Shown here: one piece after another, positions 19,788-28,341 of the stretch
Numbering within the stretch: position 1 is the first letter of the stretch
Layout: the number at the start of each line of letters is the position of its first letter
Assembly: GCA_003243195.1 (NCBI GenBank)
Contig: QFQI01000012.1
Location: 1-64,000 of the forward strand
DNA from: Sphingomonas taxi
Lineage (GTDB): Bacteria; Pseudomonadota; Alphaproteobacteria; Sphingomonadales; Sphingomonadaceae
Length of the DNA: 64,000 nt
Reading direction: 5' to 3'
Made by a program: the position numbers and the translations under genes
Notes under the pieces: model-generated
Seen by the model: only the letters and a program-made list of their open reading frames with translations
What the model was told of the DNA's origin: nothing
Databases searched by the model: none

Positions 19788-22049
19788 ATGGCGGGAAGCT
19801 CTCTCGAATCGGCATCCATAAGAGGAGGCAGGTTCAGTAAGGGTGGGGTGGCGCAAGAAATGAATTCTTCGAATTCGTCGCATCGGCCGAAGACCTCGCG
19901 TGCGCACCCCACCCCCTCTTTTCTCGTCATTCTGGACGACGGCACGAGGCACCGCGTCAGCGATCGTGAGCTCGCCAAGCAGATGAGCCAGGCGCGCACC
20001 GCGACGCTGAAGCGCCTGCGCCAATCCCGCGCCGAGGCCTTGACTGCCGTGGCCGACAAGATCGAATGCCAGCGTATCCGTCGCGACTTCGAACGCGCCG
20101 AGCGTGACCTCGACGCGGCTATCCGACGTTTCCATAAGCGCGTGCGAGTGCAACCCGAACTGCGCCGTCGCGCGCCAGCCGCGAGGAAGAGGAAGTCGAC
20201 CGTTGCCGGCACCGGCCATAGCGGGTTGGTGATGAAGGCCCGGCCTCAGACGTCCAGCGCACTGGCGCGCCTGGACCGTGCGGGGCGCGAAGGCATGATG
20301 CTCCGTATCCGTTATGTCCGTGCGGGCGGACGGCATGCCGCGATCGGCTGCGTGGTGCGCCACTGGCGCTACATCGCGCGCGAGGCGGCCGTCACGCTCG
20401 ACGCGGAGGGCAAGCCGATCCTCGCGGGAAATCTCGGCGATGCCACCGCAGGGCTCGACGACTTCATCGAGCAGGTCGCCGAGGGCCTCGCGGTGCAGGA
20501 GAAGGTGCTGCGGGCGATGCGCAAGAACGCCAAGCTCAGCTTTCGGATGGTCGGCGCCTTCCCCTACGGCTTGCCGGTCGCTGCCCGGCGCAAGGTCCTG
20601 CAGCGTGTCGGCGACGAGATTTTCGGCGTACGCGGACTGGGCTGGTCAGGGGCCGCGCACCATGCCGATCCAGGGGCCGATGTCGACAATCCGCACTTCC
20701 ATCTCGATTATACCCTGCTGCCGATAGAGCGGCAGGCGGATGGCAGCTACATCGTCGCCAACGAACTGCGCACCGATCTCGACGGGCCGGAGGGGCTGCG
20801 CTTCATCCGGCATCAGGTCGCCCGGATCATGACGGAGGTCGCCCGCGAGCACGGGCTGGATCGCACCTTCACCGCGCTGTCCTACCGGGAGCGCGGCATG
20901 GATCGGGAGGGCGGCGAGCATGTCGGGCAGGAGGGCACCGCTGCGCAACGCCAGGGTCACCATGTCGCTGCTGTCGCCCGCAACGAAGCCCGACGCCGGC
21001 GGGACGATGCCCGCGAACGGGCGCGAGCCGCGCGCGAGCGGATCGCCGCGCTGGAACAGCTGAAGCGGGCGATCGAGGAGGAAGCCGCGCGGATGCCGCT
21101 ATTGCCGGTGCCGCCCGAAATCGTTGTGACGGAGGCGACGTCGCTTCCAATTGGGCGCGCCTTGCCCGATCTCGCGATGCCGATGAAAGTCGGCCCCGTA
21201 CCGCACATCGCGATACCCGAAAGCGTGTCGACGCTGCCGCCCGACGCCCCGCATATCCGTGCGGTGCCGCAGATCGCTTTCGATACGCCCCCGGGATCGC
21301 TGCCGCCGATTCCGCCGGTGCCATCTCTGATAGCGTTGCCGGCTGCCATCTCGCCGGGCAGAACCGTGCCGATCCTTTCGAGCATCGGGGTTTCCGCGCC
21401 CGGAGTGCCAGAACCCCAGACGCTAACGAGTATCGGCAAGGCATCGCCGATCCTGCGACGATTGGCCCCGTTGCACGACATCGGATCGTCCACACCGACG
21501 TCTGACGCGCTGCCGAGCCTGACGAAACTCGGTAAGAATGCACCCGCGATCGCCGTAGTCCCGCTAATCTACCGCATCGGCACCGCCGTGCCGAACATGC
21601 CGCGCCCCCGGTTCGCGCTATGGGATCTGGGGCCAGACCTCAACTGTGACGCCGACGACGACGCGACCGAAAAGGATCTGCGAGCCGCGGTCGAGCGCGA
21701 AACCGCCCGACGCCAGGAGGTGGCGTCCGCCAAAGTGCGCGATCCGTTCGGCGGCATGCCGGAATCGCGGCCTCACCCGGAATTCGAGGAACTGCTGTCG
21801 CTCTTGCAAAAGCAGCCGCATCTGCTCTCGATTCACGAGGGGCAGATGTTTCCCGACGACGCTCTCCCACTACGCCTTCGAAAGGCGCTGCATGACTATG
21901 CCCTAAATCCCCGCGCACGTGCAGCAATGGTGAATGCCGTCAAGAAAGCTGAGAAAGGGTCGGCCGGGAAAGAGCCCGCACATTCAATGGCATCCAATGC
22001 GGCTCGTGCGGCAACCGCACAGGCTGCAAAAGATGGATCGCAGCGGTGA
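19788..22049 (+). CDS. MobA/MobL-like relaxase with Pro/Ile-rich linker
   Basis: Relaxases nick and pilot plasmid DNA during conjugation. The core of this 753-residue protein has AHHADPGADVDNPHFHLDY at about residues 292-310, a metal-binding H...NPHxH motif like that of MobA/MobL enzymes, followed by ARIMTEVAREHGL and ERGMDREGGEHVGQEG, the family's conserved tail. About residues 445-620 form an unusual low-complexity region with recurring short units (IG...P, LP.I, VP.I). The family's usual N-terminal layout is altered: 150 or so basic, coiled-coil-like residues precede the core. ATG 19860 is an alternative start. It shows that the island derives from a mobilizable plasmid or element. Confidence 0.7.
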   Translation: MAGSSLESASIRGGRFSKGGVAQEMNSSNSSHRPKTSRAHPTPSFLVILDDGTRHRVSDRELAKQMSQARTATLKRLRQSRAEALTAVADKIECQRIRRDFERAERDLDAAIRRFHKRVRVQPELRRRAPAARKRKSTVAGTGHSGLVMKARPQTSSALARLDRAGREGMMLRIRYVRAGGRHAAIGCVVRHWRYIAREAAVTLDAEGKPILAGNLGDATAGLDDFIEQVAEGLAVQEKVLRAMRKNAKLSFRMVGAFPYGLPVAARRKVLQRVGDEIFGVRGLGWSGAAHHADPGADVDNPHFHLDYTLLPIERQADGSYIVANELRTDLDGPEGLRFIRHQVARIMTEVAREHGLDRTFTALSYRERGMDREGGEHVGQEGTAAQRQGHHVAAVARNEARRRRDDARERARAARERIAALEQLKRAIEEEAARMPLLPVPPEIVVTEATSLPIGRALPDLAMPMKVGPVPHIAIPESVSTLPPDAPHIRAVPQIAFDTPPGSLPPIPPVPSLIALPAAISPGRTVPILSSIGVSAPGVPEPQTLTSIGKASPILRRLAPLHDIGSSTPTSDALPSLTKLGKNAPAIAVVPLIYRIGTAVPNMPRPRFALWDLGPDLNCDADDDATEKDLRAAVERETARRQEVASAKVRDPFGGMPESRPHPEFEELLSLLQKQPHLLSIHEGQMFPDDALPLRLRKALHDYALNPRARAAMVNAVKKAEKGSAGKEPAHSMASNAARAATAQAAKDGSQR

Positions 22050-22083
22050 GCGAGGGCGCGGGGAGGCGACCGCGTTGCTGCAA

Positions 22084-25026
22084 TCAATCGTCGACCAGCC
22101 GCACCAATATCTCTTCAGCTGAAACAGCTTTCACATACTCGACGCCAAGCGCCTTGAAGTGCGCCTCGCCACACCGAATCTTCGCTTCTTCATCATCGCG
22201 GAGCGTGGTGAAATCGCTCTTCGATTCCGAGATAAGGTGCATTTTCGATGCGGCGGAAGTGACCGCCCAGTCAGGATTGTAGCGCCCCAAGGGGGTGTCG
22301 ATCTTGAAGTCAGGCGGGAGCTTAGTGAATACGGCAACCGGCTCGGCCCGGTCCAGCGTCTCGGCGATCGGCCGCTCGATCGTCTTCGAGTCAACACGGA
22401 CGAAGGTCATGGGACCGCGATCGACGGGTACGAGATCGTCAACATCCGCCTCGAACGGCGCGAACAGCGTCTGGTCGAAGTGCTCGCCCGTTTTTTCGTA
22501 GGTGATGCCCTGTGTGAGCACGTCACGTCGCGCTAGCGCGATCGCCTTGTGCGCCAGCTCGACGAACGCCGACGGATTGTTCTTGGCCCAGTCCAGACGG
22601 TCCGACTGGATCAGGATTTGCGCGACGATCTTCCGCGGCAGGTTGGTCCTGCCCGCCAGCTCCGACAGGATGTCGGGCATGGGACCGGCGAAGCCGCCGA
22701 TGTGGCGCGGTGCCGCGATCGTGCCCTTCTTCGTGTCCACGCCGTCCCGTGCGATGATAAGCTCCGCGCTGGCCCAGGTGACGCGAGCCGTCGCCGGATC
22801 CGGCATTTTCTGTAGATACTCGACAGCGCGCGCGGTCAGATCCTCGTCAGTGAAGGCGAGCCGGTAGCGGGTGCGCGCCGACACCTTGGCCCAGAGCTCA
22901 CGGAATTCGTCGGATGCGATCAGTTCCTCGCGCCGCTCCACGCGCACCTTGCTCTCGGTGTCGTGGATCAGCTTGGCGGTGAGCCGCTCCGCCAACGCGG
23001 CGACCGCGATACGCGCCTCGGGCCGGAGCGTCGGGGGCAAGGGCACCGCTTTGGCCGCGACCGCTTCGCGCATGGCGTCCGTGACCCGCCCGAGCGCGTC
23101 GACCAGGCCGGCCTGTTCCCAACCGGTGAACACAGCGCGCGCCTCCTCGACGCCAAGCACCTGCGGCTCGTTAGCGCCAGCGACGGGATAGTAGAGCTTG
23201 GCGAGCACTTCCACGCTGGCGCGCCCGAATGGGCGCTTGGTTTCCTTCTCCAGCTCGGTCTGCAGCTCGTCGGCGAAGGTGGCATAGTCGGTGTCGGCGA
23301 TCACCGTCAGGCGGGCGATCCCCTCATCTCGGCGGCGAAGACCATGATCGTCGACCGGCAAGCGCAGGCCACGGCCGATCGACTGGCGGCGCGAGCGCTC
23401 GCTGCCCATCTCGCGCAGCGCGCAGATCTGGAAGACGTTGGGATTGTCCCACCCTTCGCGCAACGCTGAATGGCTGAACAGGAAGCGGAGCGGCACCGAC
23501 TCGTCCAGCAGCTTCTCCTTGTCGCGCATGATCAAGTCGAAGGTGCGCTCTTCAACCTTGTCATCGGCGGTGCTGCGGGCGAACTCCTTGTCCTCGAACG
23601 GGGTGACGGAATGCTTGTCCTGGCTGAAATAGCCGCCATGCGCCGCTTCCGGGTCCGCGGGCGTGGTGACGAACAGCGTCTTGAACTCCGGACGGGCGGC
23701 GAGCTTGCGGTACTCGCGTTCAAAGACGAGGGCGAGCGGGCCCTTCTTCGGTCCTTCATCGGTATAAACGCGGTAATCCGCGACCGAGGGCACGAAGAAC
23801 AGCGACAGGGTCTTGATGCCGAGCGGGCGGTTGCGCAGCTCGGTGCGGAAATGGTGCTCAATGGTGCGCGCGATCATCGCGGCGGCGAGGCTGTCGCCGG
23901 TGTCGTCTCCATGCACCTCACCGCGCGCCATCGTGCGAATGTCGCCCGGCAGCATCAACTGCATCGTCTTCGCACCGGCATCGAGGTGGCCGACCTCCAG
24001 CCCGGCGTAGATGGAGCGGCCGCCGGAAAGCTCCTCCAGCGTCTGGCCGTCATAAGCCCAGACCTGCTCGCGCTTCGGCCCGGCGGCATATTGCCGATCG
24101 ATCTCGATCCGCGCACGCGGGGCATCGCCCCTGCGGGCCTCCACATCGACCAAGCGGACAAAGGGGCTGTTCGTTGCGTCACGGATGCTCGCCCCATCGA
24201 CCCAGATCCGCTTGACGAGGCCGAGCTGGAAGGCGTCGAACGCGTCCAGCCGATACAGCGTGTGGACCACGTTCACCGGCGTCGCCGTATACTTAAACAT
24301 GGCGAGTGGGTTCATCGCGGCGAGCGCCTTGCGGCCCGCGCCCTTCAACCCGCCCTCGACCGATTGCGGCTCGTCCACGATCAGGATCGGCCGGGTCTTC
24401 GCCACCCATTCGGCGGCCGCCTGGTCGCCCAGGGCCTCCTGGTTGGGGTCGTAGAAGACGTTGTTCGCGCTGTTGATCGACTGGATGGTGACGATCATCA
24501 CCTGGATGTCGGCGGCGGTGGCGAACTCGCGGACCCGGCCGAGCTTGTTCCGGTCATAGACGAAGTCCTTCAGCCGCACGCCATCGAATTGGCTGGCGAA
24601 GTGCTCGCGAGTTTGTTCGATCGACTTCTTCACGCCCTCGCGGATTGCGACCGAGGGCACGACAATCACGAACTTGGTGAAACCGTGGCGCCGGTTCAGC
24701 TCGATGATTGTGCGGAGGTAGACGTAGGTCTTGCCGGTGCCGGTCTCCATCTCGATCGTGAAATCGGCCCCGCCGAACGCCTCGTCGGGCTCCAGCGCAT
24801 TCGCCTGCTGCACCGTCTGGACGTGCGGGAGCCAGTCGTCGCCCTCCAGCGAGCAGATATTGCCGATGCCGACACCCTTCTCCGCCAGCTCCATCTGCCC
24901 GGCAATCTCGAGCGGCGCGACGGTGAAGGTTGCCTGCGAACCCGCGGTCGCGTCGCCGAAAACGTCCAGCGCAGCGTCGATCGCGGCGCGCTGGTGCGGC
25001 AGGTCATTTTCGAAGACGAACCTCAT
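22084..25026 (-). CDS. res: type III restriction enzyme, Res subunit
   Basis: Res is the ATP-driven helicase and nuclease subunit of type III restriction systems and works with Mod. The 980-residue product has Walker A METGTGKTY at residues 93-101, motif II VDEPQSVEGG near 217, and later helicase motifs including SIGRGLRLPVD. Close to the end is a PD-(D/E)XK nuclease, RYNPDWAV followed by HLISESKSD. Length matches the family. Its ATG shares a base with the mod stop (TGATG), giving tight coupling. The opposite-strand relaxase ends 34 bases beyond its stop. Nothing appears broken, so an active restriction system is likely. Confidence 0.95.
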   Translation of the reverse strand: MRFVFENDLPHQRAAIDAALDVFGDATAGSQATFTVAPLEIAGQMELAEKGVGIGNICSLEGDDWLPHVQTVQQANALEPDEAFGGADFTIEMETGTGKTYVYLRTIIELNRRHGFTKFVIVVPSVAIREGVKKSIEQTREHFASQFDGVRLKDFVYDRNKLGRVREFATAADIQVMIVTIQSINSANNVFYDPNQEALGDQAAAEWVAKTRPILIVDEPQSVEGGLKGAGRKALAAMNPLAMFKYTATPVNVVHTLYRLDAFDAFQLGLVKRIWVDGASIRDATNSPFVRLVDVEARRGDAPRARIEIDRQYAAGPKREQVWAYDGQTLEELSGGRSIYAGLEVGHLDAGAKTMQLMLPGDIRTMARGEVHGDDTGDSLAAAMIARTIEHHFRTELRNRPLGIKTLSLFFVPSVADYRVYTDEGPKKGPLALVFEREYRKLAARPEFKTLFVTTPADPEAAHGGYFSQDKHSVTPFEDKEFARSTADDKVEERTFDLIMRDKEKLLDESVPLRFLFSHSALREGWDNPNVFQICALREMGSERSRRQSIGRGLRLPVDDHGLRRRDEGIARLTVIADTDYATFADELQTELEKETKRPFGRASVEVLAKLYYPVAGANEPQVLGVEEARAVFTGWEQAGLVDALGRVTDAMREAVAAKAVPLPPTLRPEARIAVAALAERLTAKLIHDTESKVRVERREELIASDEFRELWAKVSARTRYRLAFTDEDLTARAVEYLQKMPDPATARVTWASAELIIARDGVDTKKGTIAAPRHIGGFAGPMPDILSELAGRTNLPRKIVAQILIQSDRLDWAKNNPSAFVELAHKAIALARRDVLTQGITYEKTGEHFDQTLFAPFEADVDDLVPVDRGPMTFVRVDSKTIERPIAETLDRAEPVAVFTKLPPDFKIDTPLGRYNPDWAVTSAASKMHLISESKSDFTTLRDDEEAKIRCGEAHFKALGVEYVKAVSAEEILVRLVDD

Positions 25027-26972
25027 CAGATCGCACCCAGCTTCTCGATCGCCTCGTCGCCCAGCCGCTGGCGGATCGTCGCGGCAAGGTTCGCGCGGGC
25101 TTCAGCAGCACGATTACCGCCGGCATCGAAACCGCTGTCCTTGAAGAAGAAGGTGGTGCGCCCGTCTGCGGGCGCGAGCTCCTTCACCCAATCGGCGATG
25201 CCGTCGCCCAGCGCGCGGGCCTGCGTTGCCGGCACGTCGGCCAGGCAGACGATCAGCGTGCCGCCGCCCAGCGAGTGGACGGTGCAGCCCGCGATCGTCC
25301 GCGCCTCCCCCGGCAGAGCCAGGTCTACTCCGGTCTTGAGCAGCAGCTCGACCAGCAGGTCGTCCTCGCTCCGCCCAGGCAGGACGTTGGTGGCCGCATC
25401 GAGCAGGTCGGCCGCCAAGTGCTCGCCCGGCTGCCACGGCTTCAGATTGGAGGTGGCGAGCTTATAGACCCGAAAGCCCGTGTCCACGTCGACGGTGGGG
25501 TTGTCGGCCTTGACCTTCTCGCCCGCCCGGCGAAGGCGCTCTTCTGTTAACTCAGCTATGGTGGTGAAACGGGCGTGCTTCTCAACCGGTTCCGGAATTT
25601 GAACTAGTAGAAAACGATGGTCCGTGCCCTCACTCGCATTCAATTGCATGACCGCGTGACCAGTCGTTCCAGACCCACCAAAGAAATCTAATACGATCTC
25701 GGATTTGGAGCCACGCAACACGCTTTCGATAACGTCGTAAACCGCCCACAAACTTTTCGGGAAATCGAACGGAGAGTCAGGGACAAGCTCTTTCAATATG
25801 GCCGTGCCATACCCGTTGGAGTCGTATCGGGTATCCTTCCAAATTGATTTATGGAGACCGAACGTCTTTCCAAGTTCAATGTCGAAGCCGCTCTTAATCG
25901 ACCTCGCTCTAAGCATGTGCTTGATCGAGTCGACGGATTGACGCGCATAACGCCACTTCCTCTCCACGCCGTTCCGATCAATGGGGTAAACGTACGACGT
26001 TGACCCAACGATCTCCGTCTGCTTCGGATGAAAGTCATCCGGTGACACGTCTCCAAAACCAACAATCTCACCACCCTCGACGAGAATAGGATAAAAGCAA
26101 TTCTTTGCGTCTTTACGTTCAGACTCACCACCCCAGTTGCGTAGTGGTGCCCAGTCGACGTCAGCATCATCGATCTTACGATCAGCTATTACCTTCATGT
26201 CCTTACGATATACGATCACCGCATATTCATGCGTGTAGGATAAGTTTCTACCTTGCACCCCGCGAGGGTTATGTACGATTGCAATTAGGTCTGTATCAAA
26301 CACACCCTTTGGGTAGACATCTTCGCAGACCGCAATAACATTGTGCAGCTCATTCTCGTCGATAGTGATTACAAGAACCCCATCATTCTTTAGAAGGTCG
26401 CGGGATAGTAAGACCTGCGGGTAGAAGGCATTTAACCACTCAGTGTGGAACCGACCACTATCTCGTTTGATCGTGCTGAATCTGACGCCGTCGGCATCAA
26501 CTGCTCCGATTGCTTCTTCGTAAGCTCTTAGGGGGGACGAAAAGTCGTTACGATAAATCAAGTTGTTGCCAGTGTTATATGGCGGATCGATATAGATCAG
26601 CTTGACCCTGCCGGCGTAACTCCTGCGCAGCAGCTTAAGCACTTCAAGGTTGTCACCCTCGATCACGATGTTCCTTGTCGTATCCCAATCCTTGCTGTCC
26701 GCCTTCGCCGGGCGCAGCGTGCCGAGGCTGGGGGTCAGCGCGAAGGCGCGGGCGCGGGCCTTGCCCTTCCAGTTGAGGCCATAGCGTTCGGCACCGTCCT
26801 CCACGGCATCACCGAGGAGCTGGCGCAGCACGTCGAAGTCGACCTTGCCGTCGGTGACGATCGCCGGGAACAGTGACTTCAGCGCCACGACATTGTCCGC
26901 CACAACATCGCCGCTGCCCGCTGCCGGATTGTCGCGTGCGATGAAGGGAATGGGATTCGTCGCGTCAGTCAT
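25026..26972 (-). CDS. mod: type III modification methyltransferase, Mod subunit
   Basis: Mod methylates adenine in an asymmetric site and provides specificity for Res. The 648-residue protein has the beta-class order: catalytic DPPY at residues 129-132 (IYIDPPYNTGN), a variable middle, then the SAM-binding motif DFFGGSGTTGHA in the second half. The middle, about 25560-26620, is visibly richer in A and T than the GC-rich ends. That is what one expects when the target-recognition region has been swapped by recombination. The start MTDATNPIP follows a 600-base gap, so the promoter for mod-res lies there. Confidence 0.95.
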   Translation of the reverse strand: MTDATNPIPFIARDNPAAGSGDVVADNVVALKSLFPAIVTDGKVDFDVLRQLLGDAVEDGAERYGLNWKGKARARAFALTPSLGTLRPAKADSKDWDTTRNIVIEGDNLEVLKLLRRSYAGRVKLIYIDPPYNTGNNLIYRNDFSSPLRAYEEAIGAVDADGVRFSTIKRDSGRFHTEWLNAFYPQVLLSRDLLKNDGVLVITIDENELHNVIAVCEDVYPKGVFDTDLIAIVHNPRGVQGRNLSYTHEYAVIVYRKDMKVIADRKIDDADVDWAPLRNWGGESERKDAKNCFYPILVEGGEIVGFGDVSPDDFHPKQTEIVGSTSYVYPIDRNGVERKWRYARQSVDSIKHMLRARSIKSGFDIELGKTFGLHKSIWKDTRYDSNGYGTAILKELVPDSPFDFPKSLWAVYDVIESVLRGSKSEIVLDFFGGSGTTGHAVMQLNASEGTDHRFLLVQIPEPVEKHARFTTIAELTEERLRRAGEKVKADNPTVDVDTGFRVYKLATSNLKPWQPGEHLAADLLDAATNVLPGRSEDDLLVELLLKTGVDLALPGEARTIAGCTVHSLGGGTLIVCLADVPATQARALGDGIADWVKELAPADGRTTFFFKDSGFDAGGNRAAEARANLAATIRQRLGDEAIEKLGAI

Positions 26973-27031
26973 GATAATCCATCTTCTTACTGTCGATCTG
27001 AGACGTTATCAGCGATAAGGCAAAGCACCAC

Positions 27032-27514
27032 ATGCCGTCCGCTTCATGGATCGGGGAGAGCACCTTGGCAAGCAAACCGATGGCCGGCGTTGACGACAAG
27101 GCCCACTTCGTCGCTTGGCTAGGAGGTCTAGGAACTGCCGAGTCTCAGTATGCGCTGATTCGGCATCACAACGGCCTTTTGTCGAGTGGCAATAAGGCGA
27201 ACATGTCTGGACATTTCCATTCAGCTTTCTTTGGCATCCGAGCTTTTCTTCGTTCGCAGTCTGTGTATCAGGGGGCATTGCGTAATGCTCCGTGGTCAAC
27301 TTCCTTCTGGAAACAGCAACCACAGCTAGAGCAGGACTTTAGGCAGTTTGTTCAAGCAAACTGGACTAGCTTCCCCGGTCAAAGAGGGGGTAATTGGCGA
27401 AAGAAGCTACCGCTTCGTCTTGGCGGACTCTCTCTAAAGGGTGGCCGCGGAAGCGGTCTAATCTCAAGAATGCTCATCCTAAGCGACGCGTATGGGCACC
27501 AGTTCGGCTACTAG
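27032..27514 (+). CDS. doubtful ORF in the gap upstream of mod
   Basis: The 604-base gap from 26973 to 27576 between mod and the DUF4391 gene has lower GC than its surroundings. It must contain the mod promoter. One plus-strand frame could encode 160 residues (VDDKAHFVAWLGGLGTAESQ and later WRKKLPLRLGGLSLKGG). It lacks a clear ribosome site and I recognise no family, so it may be a real small accessory protein, a fragment, or chance. Confidence 0.25.
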   Translation: MPSASWIGESTLASKPMAGVDDKAHFVAWLGGLGTAESQYALIRHHNGLLSSGNKANMSGHFHSAFFGIRAFLRSQSVYQGALRNAPWSTSFWKQQPQLEQDFRQFVQANWTSFPGQRGGNWRKKLPLRLGGLSLKGGRGSGLISRMLILSDAYGHQFGY

Positions 27515-27576
27515 GCTGGCGGTCCTCGCATGGTGTTGGCTGCCATGAGTTTCGTGCCGCAGAGCTCATCGCACAA

Positions 27577-28341
27577 TTAATCTAGCACCGCCCTACACGT
27601 GTCCAGCGCAGCCTTGAGCTGGCGAACCGTTTCGCCGATTTCCACGCGCGCGGCCAATCGACTCTCCTTGCGCATGGCGGCCGAGTGCGCGGCGATCCGC
27701 GCCTCCAGCGCCGCTACCTGCGACAGCGCGTCACGCCAGCGCGCTAGCTCATCCGATGATCCGGCCAGCCTGAACGGACGTGCCGCCCGCCGCGCAGCCG
27801 CCAGCGCCTCCACCCGCTCGATCAGTCCCGCGTAGAGCGTGGCGAGGTTGCGCGACGGCAGGGCGGCGAGAGAGAGCGCCGCGACGAAGTCCCGGTTGGC
27901 CGCCGTCAGCACGCCGCTGTCGTGCAGGGCGATGACGACGATGCGCCCGGCCTCGCGCTCCGCCGCGCGTTTGGGGGCCAGGGACAGCGCCGCGGGCGCG
28001 CCTGGAGCATCCTCGCCATGAACCAGGATTACCGGCTGCGGGACGGCGCGGTGGATGATTTCCGCCAGCCGCGTCGGCATGGCTCCGCGCGTGTGCGCCA
28101 CCAGCACGTTGACCGTGCTCACGTCCAGGCCGTCCACGCTTGCCGCCGCGATCCCCGCGGTCGCGGGGTTGATCGCTGCAACCCAATCCAATCGCGCCAG
28201 CCTGCCGTCGATCAGCCGCTTGTCGGCGGCGGTAGGCACGTTGTCGGCCAGCGACGCCTTGGGCACGCGACGCGCCGCCGGCCCCGGCGGCAGGGCGAAG
28301 GCGGCGACCAGCCCCTCGATCGTGATCGGCTGGCCGGTCAC
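27577..28341 (-). CDS. DUF4391-type protein coupled to SNF2-like helicase
   Basis: A 254-residue product from GTG 28341, which overlaps the helicase stop (GTGA). The layout fits DUF4391 proteins: an N-terminal FALPPGPAARRVPKASL, a beta-rich core (LDWVAAINPATAGI, VNVLVAHTR, VILVHGED, GRIVVIALHDSG), then a long helical C-terminus (LYAGLIERVEALAAARRAARPF, LAARVEIGETVRQLK). I recall this family mostly beside helicases and type III-like restriction genes, and its function is unknown. A longer same-frame reading exists upstream but it lies inside the helicase gene and has no start signal. It may be an adaptor or inhibitor for the helicase. Confidence 0.7.
   Translation of the reverse strand: MTGQPITIEGLVAAFALPPGPAARRVPKASLADNVPTAADKRLIDGRLARLDWVAAINPATAGIAAASVDGLDVSTVNVLVAHTRGAMPTRLAEIIHRAVPQPVILVHGEDAPGAPAALSLAPKRAAEREAGRIVVIALHDSGVLTAANRDFVAALSLAALPSRNLATLYAGLIERVEALAAARRAARPFRLAGSSDELARWRDALSQVAALEARIAAHSAAMRKESRLAARVEIGETVRQLKAALDTCRAVLD

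Noticed and set aside
27009..27323. Minus-strand ORF upstream of mod
   Set aside because: It is Cys/Arg/Ser-rich without pattern and has no start signal; if anything in this gap is coding, the plus-strand frame is slightly better.
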